Under the pieces are notes generated by a model, which ran no database searches, was not told the origin of the DNA, and saw nothing but the letters and a program-made list of their open reading frames with translations. Positions 16,129 through 24,851 of a stretch of DNA of 64,000 bases are shown here, one piece after another (position 1 is the first letter of the stretch; every line of letters starts with the position of its first letter). The translations under genes were made by a program, and so were the position numbers. Source of the stretch: CAVPJW01 sp963705525 (GTDB lineage: Bacteria; Acidobacteriota; Vicinamibacteria; Vicinamibacterales; CAVPJW01); contig CAVPJW010000007.1 of the NCBI GenBank assembly GCA_963705525.1, positions 186,001 to 250,000 of the forward strand. The letters are read 5' to 3'.

Positions 16129-16569
16129 CTACGCAGATTCCGGCTGAATCTGGTAGATGCGAACGAGCTCGACAAGCTTGTACCCTCGCGTCTGGTAAGG
16201 TGGAATGATCCGCTCGGTGCGGAGATACTGCAGCATCGTCCCATCCGAGTAGTCCGGCGCTCCGATTTCGTCTTGTGATGAGAGCGTGCGTTCGAGATCC
16301 GCGAGCGACATCGACGCCTCCTGCACGGGACGCGTGGCCGGCAGAAACCCGAAGCGGCGGAAACCCTGGTGTCGAGTCCGCATGTCGAAGCCCACGTAGA
16401 TCTCGTTGCTGATGAAGTTGTAGTCGGCCTCGGCGCGCGTGGCAGGTGCATCTTCCACACGAAGAAACCTGATCCCCGACACCGCCTTCAGTGTGTCGAT
16501 GAGCTTCTGGGTGAACTCACCCTCACCAGACCAGCCAGCCGATTCGAACGTCATGGCGCTCTCGACCAT
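16129..16569 (-). CDS. Hypothetical protein
   Basis: 146 aa soluble protein of mixed alpha/beta character; I recognise no domain. Visible parts are TQKLIDTLKAVSGIRFLRVE, a repeated-looking aromatic/basic stretch (RTRHQGFRRFGFLPATRP) and a C-terminus YQTRGYKLVELVRIYQIQP. ATG 16554 (MTFESAGW) is an alternative start. It lies 14 bp downstream of the menaquinone methyltransferase gene, so co-transcription is likely, though no functional link can be drawn. Confidence 0.55.
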   Translation of the reverse strand: MVESAMTFESAGWSGEGEFTQKLIDTLKAVSGIRFLRVEDAPATRAEADYNFISNEIYVGFDMRTRHQGFRRFGFLPATRPVQEASMSLADLERTLSSQDEIGAPDYSDGTMLQYLRTERIIPPYQTRGYKLVELVRIYQIQPESA

Positions 16570-16583
16570 ACTGGCAAAGGACG

Positions 16584-17309
16584 TCAGCCCACCCGACCAG
16601 CAGGTTTCTTCGCCGTGTGAATTGCCATCAGTCCTCCAAGGACGGGCGTGTGTTCGACCTCGATCAGGCCCGCGTCGCGCATCAACCGGGCCACACCCGC
16701 GGCGCCCGGATATCTTCGGATCGACTCCGGTATGTAGCGGTACGTGTCGGGATCCCCGTGAAGCACGAGGCCCGCGGCCGATCCGACGATGGTCAGATAC
16801 CCAAGATACACCGCCCGAATGAACCCGTTCGCGGGGCGATTGAAGTCAAGCGAGAGGATCCGCCCGCCCGGGCGCAGCACGCGCACGATCTCGCCGATGG
16901 CCGCCTCGAGACCCGGCACGTTTCGCAACCCATAACCGGTCGTGACGAGATCGAATGATCGGTCGGCGACGGGGAGCGCCATCATGTCACCAACCACGAA
17001 CGAAGGCGGATCCTCGGTCCGCTTTCTTCTCGCCAGTGAAATCATGCGAGGAGTAATGTCGAGTCCGACCACCGCGGCGCCGGCGGCCCGAACGGCATAT
17101 GCCAGATCGCCCGTGCCGCAGGCGAGGTCGAGGGCACGCTCGGAGGGCCCGGGACGAGCCAGCTCGACGAGTCGCTGCTTCCAGCGGCGATCCTGGCCGT
17201 AGGACAGACATACGGTGATGAGGTCGTAGCGGTTGGCAATGGTGGCGAACAGCCGACGAACGTACCGGCTCTTCTCTTCGGGAGTGGCGAGCGCTTGCTC
17301 GAGGGACAT
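16584..17309 (-). CDS. menG: Demethylmenaquinone methyltransferase (UbiE/MenG family)
   Basis: 241 aa class I SAM methyltransferase. It begins YVRRLFATIANRYDLITVCLSYGQDRRWK, as UbiE/COQ5 proteins do (F-D-IA-YD motif). The SAM site is ALDLACGTGDLAYAV, followed by VVGDMMALPVADRSFD, TTGYGLRNV and RVLRPGGRILSLDF. It would carry out the C-methylation that completes menaquinone. With the mqnD-like gene at 5478-6311 it points to menaquinone made by the futalosine route. The two are unlinked by operon. Confidence 0.9.
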   Translation of the reverse strand: MSLEQALATPEEKSRYVRRLFATIANRYDLITVCLSYGQDRRWKQRLVELARPGPSERALDLACGTGDLAYAVRAAGAAVVGLDITPRMISLARRKRTEDPPSFVVGDMMALPVADRSFDLVTTGYGLRNVPGLEAAIGEIVRVLRPGGRILSLDFNRPANGFIRAVYLGYLTIVGSAAGLVLHGDPDTYRYIPESIRRYPGAAGVARLMRDAGLIEVEHTPVLGGLMAIHTAKKPAGRVG

Positions 17310-17430
17310 CAGACCCGCTTCCGCCGATCATCATACCCGTCCAGGCCGCTCCACCGGTTTCAGGAAACCTGCGACGAATCCGAGGTTTGTACAAGCTTGC
17401 TACAATCCATTCGCGTTGCTGGCATTCGGC

Positions 17431-18268
17431 ATGGTCTCAAGTCGCGCCCTCAGGGGATTGGCGGCAACATCGTTCGTTTCTCCTCGCCGCGAACGTCGGA
17501 GCGCAATCGCCGACCTCAAATGGCACGCCCGCGCAACGCCCGTTCGAGCTCGTGGACAATTCGTTCTTCGTCGAGGAGGCCTTCAATCAGGAACCGGGAG
17601 TTGTTCAGAACATCTTCGGTTTCTCTGCAGGCGAAGACGGGTGGGCTGCCATTTTCACGCAAGAGTGGCCGGTCTCGACGGTCAAGCACCAGCTGTCGTA
17701 TACGATTCCCTTTTCGGGGATCAATAACAGCGGCGGCCTGAATGACGTGCTCATCAACTATCGCTATCAGGCCTTGACGGAGGGACCCGGACAACCGGCG
17801 TTCGCTCCGCGGCTGAGCGTGATTCTTCCAAGCGGCGACGAAGCCAGCGGCCGGGGCAAGGGCTCGTGGGGACTGCAAGCCAATCTGCCATTCAGCAAGC
17901 AGGTTCAAGATTTCTACTTTCACTGGAACGCCGGGCTGACGTGGTTTCCGGGCACGACGGATTGGCCGGACGGCGCCGAACGATCGCTCACGATGCCGTC
18001 CCTGGCCGGCAGCGTCATCTGGCAAATGACGCCGATGGCGCATGCCATGTTCGAAGCATTCACGCTGTTCAGGCAGCCCGCAGAGAAAGCCATCGGAACC
18101 GAGCGGGAGACGGTGGTCATCCTCTCGCCCGGCGTGAGGGTCGGGAAAAACTTCGGCGCCAAACAACTGGTGCTGGGTCTGGCCGTCCCCTTCACGTGGA
18201 ACATCGGCGAGGACCCATCGAGCACGGCGGTTCTGGCCTACTTGTCGTACGAGCTGCCGTTCCGGTAG
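17431..18268 (+). CDS. Secreted beta-barrel-like protein, with apparent one-base frameshift in the signal peptide
   Basis: The body (frame reading to 18268) is about 260 aa of short beta strands with alternating hydrophobics (FTQEWPVSTVKHQLSYTIPF, NDVLINYRYQAL, PRLSVILPSG, ending AVLAYLSYELPFR with a terminal aromatic-basic pair), like small outer-membrane barrels or 'transporter' proteins. In that frame the N-terminus is not a signal peptide. From ATG 17431 the other frame gives MVSSRALRGLAATSFV, and joining it to LLAANVGAQSP by removing one T from TTT at 17477-17479 gives a perfect signal peptide. I therefore read one gene with a one-base insertion, either a sequence error or a mutation. 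A possible -10 TACAAT lies near 17400. Confidence 0.65.
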
Positions 18269-18733
18269 CTAGCGGCCCCTGTGCGCGGCCCCCGCGTCAC
18301 TGCTGCGATCGGACTTCGCCGTCAAGGCCTGCTGCCCGCGGTACGACGCAAACGACGACGGAGTCTCCCATACTCGCACTTCAACCACGGGGAATCCGTT
18401 CTGGCGGGTGAAGTCGAAGATCAGCTGGGCAATCTGTTCGACAGTCGGATTGCTCGAGACGAGGAACACCGGCTCGCCCAGCTGCTGGAGAGGCTTCACG
18501 AGCGGATCGTCGTGGCGCAGGATCATCTTGTGGTCCAGCTCCCGATCGATCCAGCCTTTCACGACCCGCTTGATGTCGCTGAAATCACAGACCATGTTCC
18601 GATCGTCAAGTGCGCCCGTCTCGACTTCGATTTCCGCCACCGCATTGTGCCCGTGCGGATGCTTGCAAATGCCGTCATAATCGAGCAGCCGATGCCCGTA
18701 GCAGAACTCGATGCGCTTGGTGACTGAATACAT
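18269..18733 (-). CDS. queD: 6-carboxy-5,6,7,8-tetrahydropterin synthase (QueD)
   Basis: 154 aa from ATG 18733, which has GAGG upstream; the frame extends further but overlaps the divergent queC start. Zinc-site and catalytic features: FCYGHRL, the catalytic Cys and His ligands in CKHPHGHN, and VRVWETPSSFASY near the C-terminus. It converts dihydroneopterin triphosphate to carboxytetrahydropterin in the preQ0/queuosine pathway. The gene is divergent from the queC-like gene, with 39 bp between starts, so both are probably controlled together. Its stop abuts the stop of the convergent barrel gene. Confidence 0.88.
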   Translation of the reverse strand: MYSVTKRIEFCYGHRLLDYDGICKHPHGHNAVAEIEVETGALDDRNMVCDFSDIKRVVKGWIDRELDHKMILRHDDPLVKPLQQLGEPVFLVSSNPTVEQIAQLIFDFTRQNGFPVVEVRVWETPSSFASYRGQQALTAKSDRSSDAGAAHRGR

Positions 18734-18772
18734 AGAGACCTCGAGGATTCGGATTCCGCGGGCCGACGTCTC

Positions 18773-19480
18773 ATGGTAGCTGAAGAATTCCAGGATGACC
18801 AAACCGTCGCCGTGCTTCTCTCAGGAGGCCTCGACAGCGTCGTCCTGGCCGCGGACCAGCTGCGGAGGAGTCGTGTTCAACCCGTCTATGTCAGCGTCGG
18901 GCTGGCCTGGGAATCCGAGGAGCTGCGCATGCTCGAGCGCCTGCTCGCGGCGCCGCCCCTTCGCAACGGAATGTTTCCACTCGCAAAGCTCGAGCTCACG
19001 ATGCGCGACGTGTACTCGTCGACGCACTGGGCCATTCGAGGCACGCCGCCCGCGTACGACACACCTGACGAAGATGTCTATCTGGTCGGTCGGAATGTGG
19101 TCTTGCTTGCCAAAGGCGGCGTCTATTGCGCCGCGCGGCGGATCCACCGGATCGCGATGGGACCGCTCGCCGGGAATCCATTTCCAGACGCGACGCCGGA
19201 GTTCTTCGCTGGCTTTGCGCGCGCGCTGTCTCTGGGCCTCGCGCACGAACTGACGATTCTCACGCCGTTCGTGCACATGCACAAGTCCGAGGTGGTCGCG
19301 CTCGGCCACGCGCTCGGCGTGCCATTCGAGCTGACCATGTCCTGCAACAACCCGAGCGGCGGCATGCACTGCGGCCTTTGCAGCAAGTGCAGGGAGCGAA
19401 GGGATGCGTTCGATGAGGCGAGAGTCAGCGACCCGACGCACTACGCGAATCCGTCACCGCGCGAACCACGCCGGGCCTGA
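18773..19480 (+). CDS. queC: 7-cyano-7-deazaguanine synthase-like protein (QueC family)
   Basis: 235 aa PP-loop ATPase: SGGLDS at about residues 17-22, the VGRNVVLLA stretch near 102, and a zinc site C-x8-C-x2-C-x2-C near the C-terminus (SCNNPSGGMHCGLCSKC). QueC makes preQ0 from carboxydeazaguanine, ATP and ammonia. The segment MGPLAGNPFPDATPEFF replaces the GxxxxDxSGYPDC stretch of E. coli QueC, so it is a diverged branch. Divergence from queD supports a role in preQ0/queuosine rather than in the QueC-like defence systems, whose partner genes are absent. Confidence 0.8.
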   Translation: MVAEEFQDDQTVAVLLSGGLDSVVLAADQLRRSRVQPVYVSVGLAWESEELRMLERLLAAPPLRNGMFPLAKLELTMRDVYSSTHWAIRGTPPAYDTPDEDVYLVGRNVVLLAKGGVYCAARRIHRIAMGPLAGNPFPDATPEFFAGFARALSLGLAHELTILTPFVHMHKSEVVALGHALGVPFELTMSCNNPSGGMHCGLCSKCRERRDAFDEARVSDPTHYANPSPREPRRA

Positions 19481-19497
19481 CGCACACTGAAGAGATC

Positions 19498-20406
19498 TTA
19501 TCCGCGGCGCAGACGCACCGAACCGTCCGACGTTCTGATCCTGAAGTTGCGACCGCCGCTGCCGAGCGTGCCCCGCAACGAGTCCTTCGAGATCGGACCG
19601 GTCGTCACGATGTTCAGGTTGTCGGCCTGCACACTCCCGTCAGAGGTGTGCACGTCGAACTCCGCCGAAAAATCAGCCGGCACATCGACATCGACACTGC
19701 CATCGCCGGTCGAGATGTCCCAATCCTCTGTCATCTTGCTGCCCGTATCCGCTCGAACGGTGATGTGACCGTCGGACGTCCGGGCACGAAGCGTCGCCAG
19801 CGTCCCAACGACGGTAATGGCGCCATCGCCGCTCTCGACTTCGACATCGCCCCGGATGTCACGCAACTCCATCGATCCATCCGAGGTATGCGCAACGATC
19901 GGCCCGGAAACGTCATTGGCTTCAATGGAGCCATCGCTCGTCCGGAGCTCAACACGCCCTTCAATCCGTCGCACTGCAATCGCACCGTCGGATGTGCGGG
20001 CGATGACGTCCGTCTGCCGCGGCACCGATGCAACGAGTCTCACGGACTTCGACAGGTGCCAGCCAACCTGGACGACGCCTTCGCCGCGGGGCGGCTGCTT
20101 GGCCTCGACTGTGATGCGATTGCCGGCCTGATCAACGCCGACCTTGATGGCATCGGCCTGATCCTTGTTGCCCGCCCGGCGTTCGATGACGACCTGCACG
20201 TCGGGCCGATCCCACGACACCACCTCAATTGCCCCGTCGAACGTAGTCAGGTTCAGCTCCGGCCGGCCGTCCACCTTGAACTGCCGTTCCTCCCGGGTGG
20301 TATAGCCTTCCGCATCCAGGTCAATCGAGCAGCCTATACCGGCCAGCGCGCCGATGACGACCCAACCGCAGACGGCGACAGATGTCTTGAACATAAGCCC
20401 TCGCAA
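19498..20406 (-). CDS. DUF4097-family lipoprotein with TSDG beta-repeats
   Basis: 302 aa. The N-terminus VVIGALAGIGCS is a lipoprotein signal with the Cys at about residue 26. The rest is a run of 15-20 residue beta repeats each carrying TSDG, SGDG or TGDG (for example ARTSDGAIAV, ELRTSDGSIEA, AHTSDGSMEL, ESGDGAITV, ARTSDGHITV, DVHTSDGSVQA, RTSDGSVRL), as in DUF4097 'beta strand repeat' proteins, predicted to form a stacked beta solenoid on the cell surface or in the periplasm. Its function is not known. It stands alone, convergent with queC. Confidence 0.82.
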   Translation of the reverse strand: MRGLMFKTSVAVCGWVVIGALAGIGCSIDLDAEGYTTREERQFKVDGRPELNLTTFDGAIEVVSWDRPDVQVVIERRAGNKDQADAIKVGVDQAGNRITVEAKQPPRGEGVVQVGWHLSKSVRLVASVPRQTDVIARTSDGAIAVRRIEGRVELRTSDGSIEANDVSGPIVAHTSDGSMELRDIRGDVEVESGDGAITVVGTLATLRARTSDGHITVRADTGSKMTEDWDISTGDGSVDVDVPADFSAEFDVHTSDGSVQADNLNIVTTGPISKDSLRGTLGSGGRNFRIRTSDGSVRLRRG

Positions 20407-20456
20407 GAAAAGTATACGGGGCCGCGGCGGTGAAGGTTCCCTCGGAGCCGCCTCGG

Positions 20457-21647
20457 CTAGCGAGCCGAGAAGGCGAGGTGCCCCCCTACATAGGTCTGCA
20501 CGACCTCAAGGCTCCGATTGAGAACCGTGAGGTCGGCGACCGCGCCGGGCTCGATAACCCCGACCCCTTCGAGTCCCATTTCAGATGCCGGCGTCGTCGA
20601 GCACATCCTCGCCGCGTCCACGAGCGGCAGTCCGACCGTTTCGACCAGCACCTTCAGCACGCGATCCATCGTCTGTGTGCTGCCGGCGAGCGTGCCGTCT
20701 TCCAGGTAGGCCGCGCGATCGCCCGTGACGATGGTGTGCTCTCCCAGACGCGCCCTCGAGCCGACCGGGAGTCCGGACGCCGCGGTTCCATCCGTAATCG
20801 CCATGACGCGCCGCGACGTTTTGGCATCGATCGCGAGACGCATCACCGCCGGATGAACATGAACGCCATCGCAAATCAACTCCGCCGCGACAGTGTCGTC
20901 CACCAGGACGGCGCCTGCGAGCCCTGGTTCGCGGTGATGCACGGGAGGCATCCTGTTGAACAGGTGCGTCGCGTGTCGAGCTCCTGCCGCGATGGCCTCC
21001 CGGCTTTGATCGAAGGTCGCGCCGGAGTGTCCGAGCGACACGCGAATGCCTGTGCGCGCCAAGCGACGGACGAGATCGATGCCACCGCGAAGTTCCGGCG
21101 CAAGCGTGACGATGCCGACGTCGGCCGACGACGATTCGATCCGCTCGAGAATCGGCCCGGCGCTGATGCCGTCGACATTGGACGGCTCGAGATGGCCGGG
21201 ATTCGGCGGCAGGCAAAGACATCGGAGCGGTTGCGCCCCGCGGAAATCGGGATTGATAAAGTTGCTCTCCAGGTGCGCGGGCAGCACACGCGCGGATCCG
21301 CTCTCCTGATCGCGGCGCGCGTTCCCCGTCGCATCGAGGACGCCGCGGAGTGCATCGGCCTCGCACGCAATCGTCGTCGGACAGAATGCCGTCACGCCGT
21401 AGCGCGGGAGTCGTTGGGCGATGCGACGAATGGCGTCCTGGCCGTTCATCGCATCAGTCCCGTCAACACCATGCACGTGCACGTCGACGAAACCCGGAAC
21501 GATGACGTGATTCCGCAAGTCCACCCGGCTCGCATCCTTCGATGAGCCGGGCTCGACGGCCACGATGCGGCCGCCATCGATGACCAGGGTCCCCGATGTC
21601 AGGATCCGGTCGCCGAGGACGATGTCAGCACCGGCAAGCAGTGTCAT
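20457..21647 (-). CDS. nagA: N-acetylglucosamine-6-phosphate deacetylase
   Basis: 396 aa amidohydrolase. Features: IVPGFVDVHVHGVDGTD (metal-proximal His-x-His), the Glu in HLESNFINPDFRG, SLGHSGATFDQ, HLFNRMPPVHHREPG, ELICDGVHVHP and the catalytic Asp in MAITDGTAASG. It deacetylates GlcNAc-6-P in amino-sugar and cell-wall recycling. The common HLEGPF motif reads HLESNF here. The start overlaps the stop of the DUF5615 gene by 4 bp. No nagB or PTS gene is nearby. Confidence 0.9.
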   Translation of the reverse strand: MTLLAGADIVLGDRILTSGTLVIDGGRIVAVEPGSSKDASRVDLRNHVIVPGFVDVHVHGVDGTDAMNGQDAIRRIAQRLPRYGVTAFCPTTIACEADALRGVLDATGNARRDQESGSARVLPAHLESNFINPDFRGAQPLRCLCLPPNPGHLEPSNVDGISAGPILERIESSSADVGIVTLAPELRGGIDLVRRLARTGIRVSLGHSGATFDQSREAIAAGARHATHLFNRMPPVHHREPGLAGAVLVDDTVAAELICDGVHVHPAVMRLAIDAKTSRRVMAITDGTAASGLPVGSRARLGEHTIVTGDRAAYLEDGTLAGSTQTMDRVLKVLVETVGLPLVDAARMCSTTPASEMGLEGVGVIEPGAVADLTVLNRSLEVVQTYVGGHLAFSAR

Positions 21648-22105
21648 TGAGCGGGGTCGTGCGAATCGATCGTGCCCACCCAGTCCACCTGCGCGTGGAG
21701 TTTGCGACCGCGCAGCGGGAGCGGCGTGACCAGCCGATCGGTCCCTTCACTCGTGATCGAGAAGAGCGATCCTGCGACGCGCCGCAGGAGTTTGGTGAGC
21801 GCCCGTTCGTCGGGGGCGCTCACGACAAGGACACCGTCGGTCTCCGCCGGCGGGAATCGCCGGTCGTCCAGATAGTCCCGGTCGAGTGTCACGAGTGTGC
21901 GGTGCAGGCGCCGGGCCAGACGAAAATGCTCCACGTCGGGCGCGCGCCGCAGGTCGTCTTCTTCGAGGACGAAGAAGACGTCCCACTCCAGGCGCTGCCG
22001 CATGAACTGCACGACGCCCGCAGGAACGTTGGCGTCGGCGTAGATGCGAGGCGCAGCCGAGGGCTGATCGAGAAACGGCTCGAGTTCCGAGGAGAACGTT
22101 CGCAT
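21644..22105 (-). CDS. DUF5615 PIN-like protein
   Basis: 153 aa. The conserved acidic residues of DUF5615/Mut7-C PIN-like proteins are visible: IYADANVPAGVVQFMRQR, FVLEEDDLRRAPDVEHFRLA and LVTLDRDYLDDRRFP. PIN-like folds are usually RNases, and many DUF5615 proteins are suspected toxins, but no small antitoxin gene is adjacent here. Instead it overlaps nagA by 4 bp. It has a longer C-terminal tail (GRKLHAQVDWVGTIDSHDPAQ) than typical solo toxins. Function uncertain. Confidence 0.7.
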   Translation of the reverse strand: MRTFSSELEPFLDQPSAAPRIYADANVPAGVVQFMRQRLEWDVFFVLEEDDLRRAPDVEHFRLARRLHRTLVTLDRDYLDDRRFPPAETDGVLVVSAPDERALTKLLRRVAGSLFSITSEGTDRLVTPLPLRGRKLHAQVDWVGTIDSHDPAQ

Positions 22106-22152
22106 CGAGTGGATGCTCGAGGCGGCCGGATGGCGACACCAGTCCGCGCGTG

Positions 22153-23298
22153 TTACTTCGGCACGTTGGCGGGCTCGCCCTCGGTCGCCGTCCGTGCCAC
22201 CTTTGCCTGGCGCTTGAGGTCGGCCACAAGCTCCTCACGCCGGTGCACGAGCTCCTTGCGCGGCCGACGTCCGTACTTCGAGCCGACCGCATATTCACAG
22301 AAGAGAGGAAACGCGATCGTTGAATCGCAGTACGCCACGACCGTGTCCGGCAGCACCCCCGGATTGACCTTGCCCCAGCTGACCGCCTCGGCCGGTGTCG
22401 CGCCCGACAGCCCGCCCCAGACGACCTGATCCGTGGTCATCTGGATGAAGTAATCGTTTCCGCCTTTCGGAATGCCGTACACCTCCCAGAGCGTCGGCTG
22501 TCCCTGGAGGTAGAAGTTCTTCGGCGACCCGCCGCCCAGAATGACGCAGCCATTCTGCTGGCCGGCCAGCACCATCGCACAGACCTCGTTGACATCGAGA
22601 TTGGGATCGATCATCAGCCGGCTGTCATTCATCAGCTCGTGATACGCCACGTTCATCCCGATCGAACTGTCGCCGGGCGACGACGTGTAGATGGGAACGC
22701 CTGACTTGGCCGCCTGCGCGACGACCGAGTACTCCACGCACCCCGGATTCCTGCGAATCAGGTCCCGTCCGAGGCGATAGTGCAGATCGGCCGACGACAC
22801 CGGGCAATCGATGCCCTCGCGAACGAGAAAGTCGCGGACGTACTTGTCCGTCTCGAGCAGCACCGTGGCCGGAAAGAGCACGTCGTAGATGCGAATGATC
22901 CCCTGTTCGTAGAGCTCGATATCGTTGACAAACGGTGACCCGCGAGTCAGCGTGAAATTGAGCGCGTAGTGCAGATCGTGATAGAGATTCGCTCCTGTGC
23001 TGATGATGAAATCGATGAGCCCGCGCTCCATCAACTCGACGATGCAGCCGCCGAGTCCGGCGGGCGTCATGGCGCCGGCTACCGTCAGAGCAATGGTGGT
23101 GTTGTTGTCCGGATGAAGCATCTTGTCGGAAAAAATCCGACACGCCTCAGACAACCGTGCTGCGTTGAACGCCTGGAACCCGTCATCGATCAGACTGCGA
23201 ACCTCAGCGCTTCCGCGCGGGCGGTAGTAGCGGATGGCCTTGCCCGACAGGTAGTTCTTCTGGGCCTTTTCAGGAGCACCAGGAGCGCGGTGCGGCAC
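22153..23298 (-). CDS. Deoxyhypusine synthase-like protein
   Basis: 381 aa from GTG 23298, with CGGAGG as ribosome site. It shares the DHS fold motifs: MTPAGLGGCIVELMERGLIDFIISTGANLYHD, PIYTSSPGDSSIGMN, GCVILGGGSPKNF, and the catalytic-lysine motif EAVSWGK (K310), equivalent to K329 of human DHS. True DHS modifies eIF5A, which bacteria lack; bacterial relatives are thought to make homospermidine or act in other polyamine chemistry using NAD and spermidine or putrescine. The lysine suggests an aminobutyl-transfer intermediate can form. No polyamine gene is adjacent. Confidence 0.85.
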   Translation of the reverse strand: MPHRAPGAPEKAQKNYLSGKAIRYYRPRGSAEVRSLIDDGFQAFNAARLSEACRIFSDKMLHPDNNTTIALTVAGAMTPAGLGGCIVELMERGLIDFIISTGANLYHDLHYALNFTLTRGSPFVNDIELYEQGIIRIYDVLFPATVLLETDKYVRDFLVREGIDCPVSSADLHYRLGRDLIRRNPGCVEYSVVAQAAKSGVPIYTSSPGDSSIGMNVAYHELMNDSRLMIDPNLDVNEVCAMVLAGQQNGCVILGGGSPKNFYLQGQPTLWEVYGIPKGGNDYFIQMTTDQVVWGGLSGATPAEAVSWGKVNPGVLPDTVVAYCDSTIAFPLFCEYAVGSKYGRRPRKELVHRREELVADLKRQAKVARTATEGEPANVPK

Positions 23299-23489
23299 GG
23301 CAAACCTCCGAAAGTCTTGAGCCGAGCGTTTGGCCTAGCTTAACACCAGCTCCGTGGGTTCCGGGCGACGAGGCGCCTCCGAGACGCCGATGCCGCCGAC
23401 GGCCCGGAGCCGGGCCTCAGGCTGTCGAGCCCCCCCGACCGTGCCGATATGTAGAGTGCCAGTTCCGGCGTATCGATCCCGGTGCAAAG

Positions 23490-24851
23490 GTGGATGAACT
23501 GACCTTCAACGCGAGACGATCGGCTGCCGCAGCCGCTCGGACGATGCCCACGTTGGACGACCCCGAGACGCGTTTTCGCTCGCTCGTTCAATCACCGCTC
23601 CGCGCTGGCATTCTCCGCTATCTGAGCGCCCGTCCCGAGGAATCGTTCGACGTTGACTCGCTGATGCAGACGTTCGGGCGCCTCCGGCTCGACGTCGAGA
23701 ACTGCGTTCGAGAGCTGGCGGATTTCGGCGTCGCCGCCGTCGTCGCCGGCCCCGTCGAGCGATACACCGCCGCCAGGCCTGACGATGACGCGCTCGCCAC
23801 GCACCTGGACAGCTTCCTCGAGCGCCGGGCGATGGTCAGCACCGAGGATCAATCGCCTTCAGTTCAGCGCTTCCGGGAGATGATCGGCCGCGACGAGAAG
23901 ATGTTGATCGTCTTCGAGTGGATTCGGACGGCCGCCAAATCGGACATTTCCGTCCTCATCCTCGGACCGACCGGCTCGGGCAAGGAAGTCGTCGCACGGA
24001 TGATCCACGAGCTGAGCCGTCGAAGCGTGCAGAAGTTCCAGGCCGTCAACTGCGCGGCTCTTCCCGATACCCTTTTTGAATCAGAGCTCTTCGGCTACGA
24101 AAAAGGGGCCTTCACGGGGGCGCACGACCGGAAGCCCGGGCGCATCGAGCTCGCCACGGGAGGCACACTCTTCCTCGATGAAATCGGGGATCTTTCGATC
24201 GTGGCGCAAGCGAAGCTCCTCAGAGTCCTCGAAGAGCGGCGCTTCGAGCGGCTGGGCGGGAACAAGTCGATTCACGTCGATTTCCGCCTGATTTCTGCGA
24301 CGAACCGGCCGCTCGACCTCTTCGTGCGCGACAGCCGATTCCGCGAGGATCTCTACTACCGGATCAACGCGTTCTCGATTCGGCTGCCGTCGCTCCGGGA
24401 ACGTCAGGTTGACATTCCGGTGCTGGCGCAGCGATTCCTCGCGCGATACTGCGCCGCCAACGGCCTTCCGCTCGACTCGAAGTCTTTCTCGAAGGAAGCG
24501 CTGGATCTGCTGTCCACCTATCACTGGCCCGGCAACATCCGCGAGCTCGAGAGCACGGTCTCGCGCTCGGCGCTCTCGGCACCGGGGCGATCGATCCGCG
24601 CGGCGGATATCGAGTTCCTCCATGCCGTGCAGCCTGCGGAATCGTCCACCGAGCGCCTGCCCTCGCTCCGCGAAACCGAACGGTCGCATATCGTGCGGAT
24701 CCTCGAAGCCGTCCGCTGGAACAAGAAAGAAGCCGCCAAAGTGCTCGGCATCAGCCGCGGGACGCTCTACCGAAAGATTGGCGAGTTCGGACTCGAGCCC
24801 CAGGTGCGTGCGGCGTCGCGCAGCCGTTCCAGCCGCAGCGCGGCCCGCTAG
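23490..24851 (+). CDS. Sigma-54-dependent transcriptional activator with N-terminal winged-helix-like domain
   Basis: 453 aa. The AAA+ domain has GPTGSGKE (about 160-167), FESELFGYEKGAFTGA (sigma-54 contact loop near 206), GGTLFLDEIGD and the R-finger region SRFREDLYYRI. The C-terminus has a Fis-type helix-turn-helix (AAKVLGISRGTLYRKIGEF) and an Arg/Ser tail. The first ~110 residues (RSLVQSPLRAGILRYLSARP ... VENCVRELADFGVAAVV) look like a winged helix with a degenerate sensor role rather than a phosphorylated receiver. GTG 23490 is the called start; ATG 23544 (MPTLDDPETRF) is an alternative. It diverges from the DHS-like gene. Confidence 0.88.
   Translation: MDELTFNARRSAAAAARTMPTLDDPETRFRSLVQSPLRAGILRYLSARPEESFDVDSLMQTFGRLRLDVENCVRELADFGVAAVVAGPVERYTAARPDDDALATHLDSFLERRAMVSTEDQSPSVQRFREMIGRDEKMLIVFEWIRTAAKSDISVLILGPTGSGKEVVARMIHELSRRSVQKFQAVNCAALPDTLFESELFGYEKGAFTGAHDRKPGRIELATGGTLFLDEIGDLSIVAQAKLLRVLEERRFERLGGNKSIHVDFRLISATNRPLDLFVRDSRFREDLYYRINAFSIRLPSLRERQVDIPVLAQRFLARYCAANGLPLDSKSFSKEALDLLSTYHWPGNIRELESTVSRSALSAPGRSIRAADIEFLHAVQPAESSTERLPSLRETERSHIVRILEAVRWNKKEAAKVLGISRGTLYRKIGEFGLEPQVRAASRSRSSRSAAR

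Noticed and set aside
18773..19480. QueC-like gene as part of a Qat- or CBASS-type defence system
   Set aside because: Partner genes are missing and queD is its divergent neighbour, so preQ0 synthesis is the simpler explanation.
21644..22105. Toxin-antitoxin module
   Set aside because: Only the PIN-like component is visible; no small partner gene precedes or follows it.
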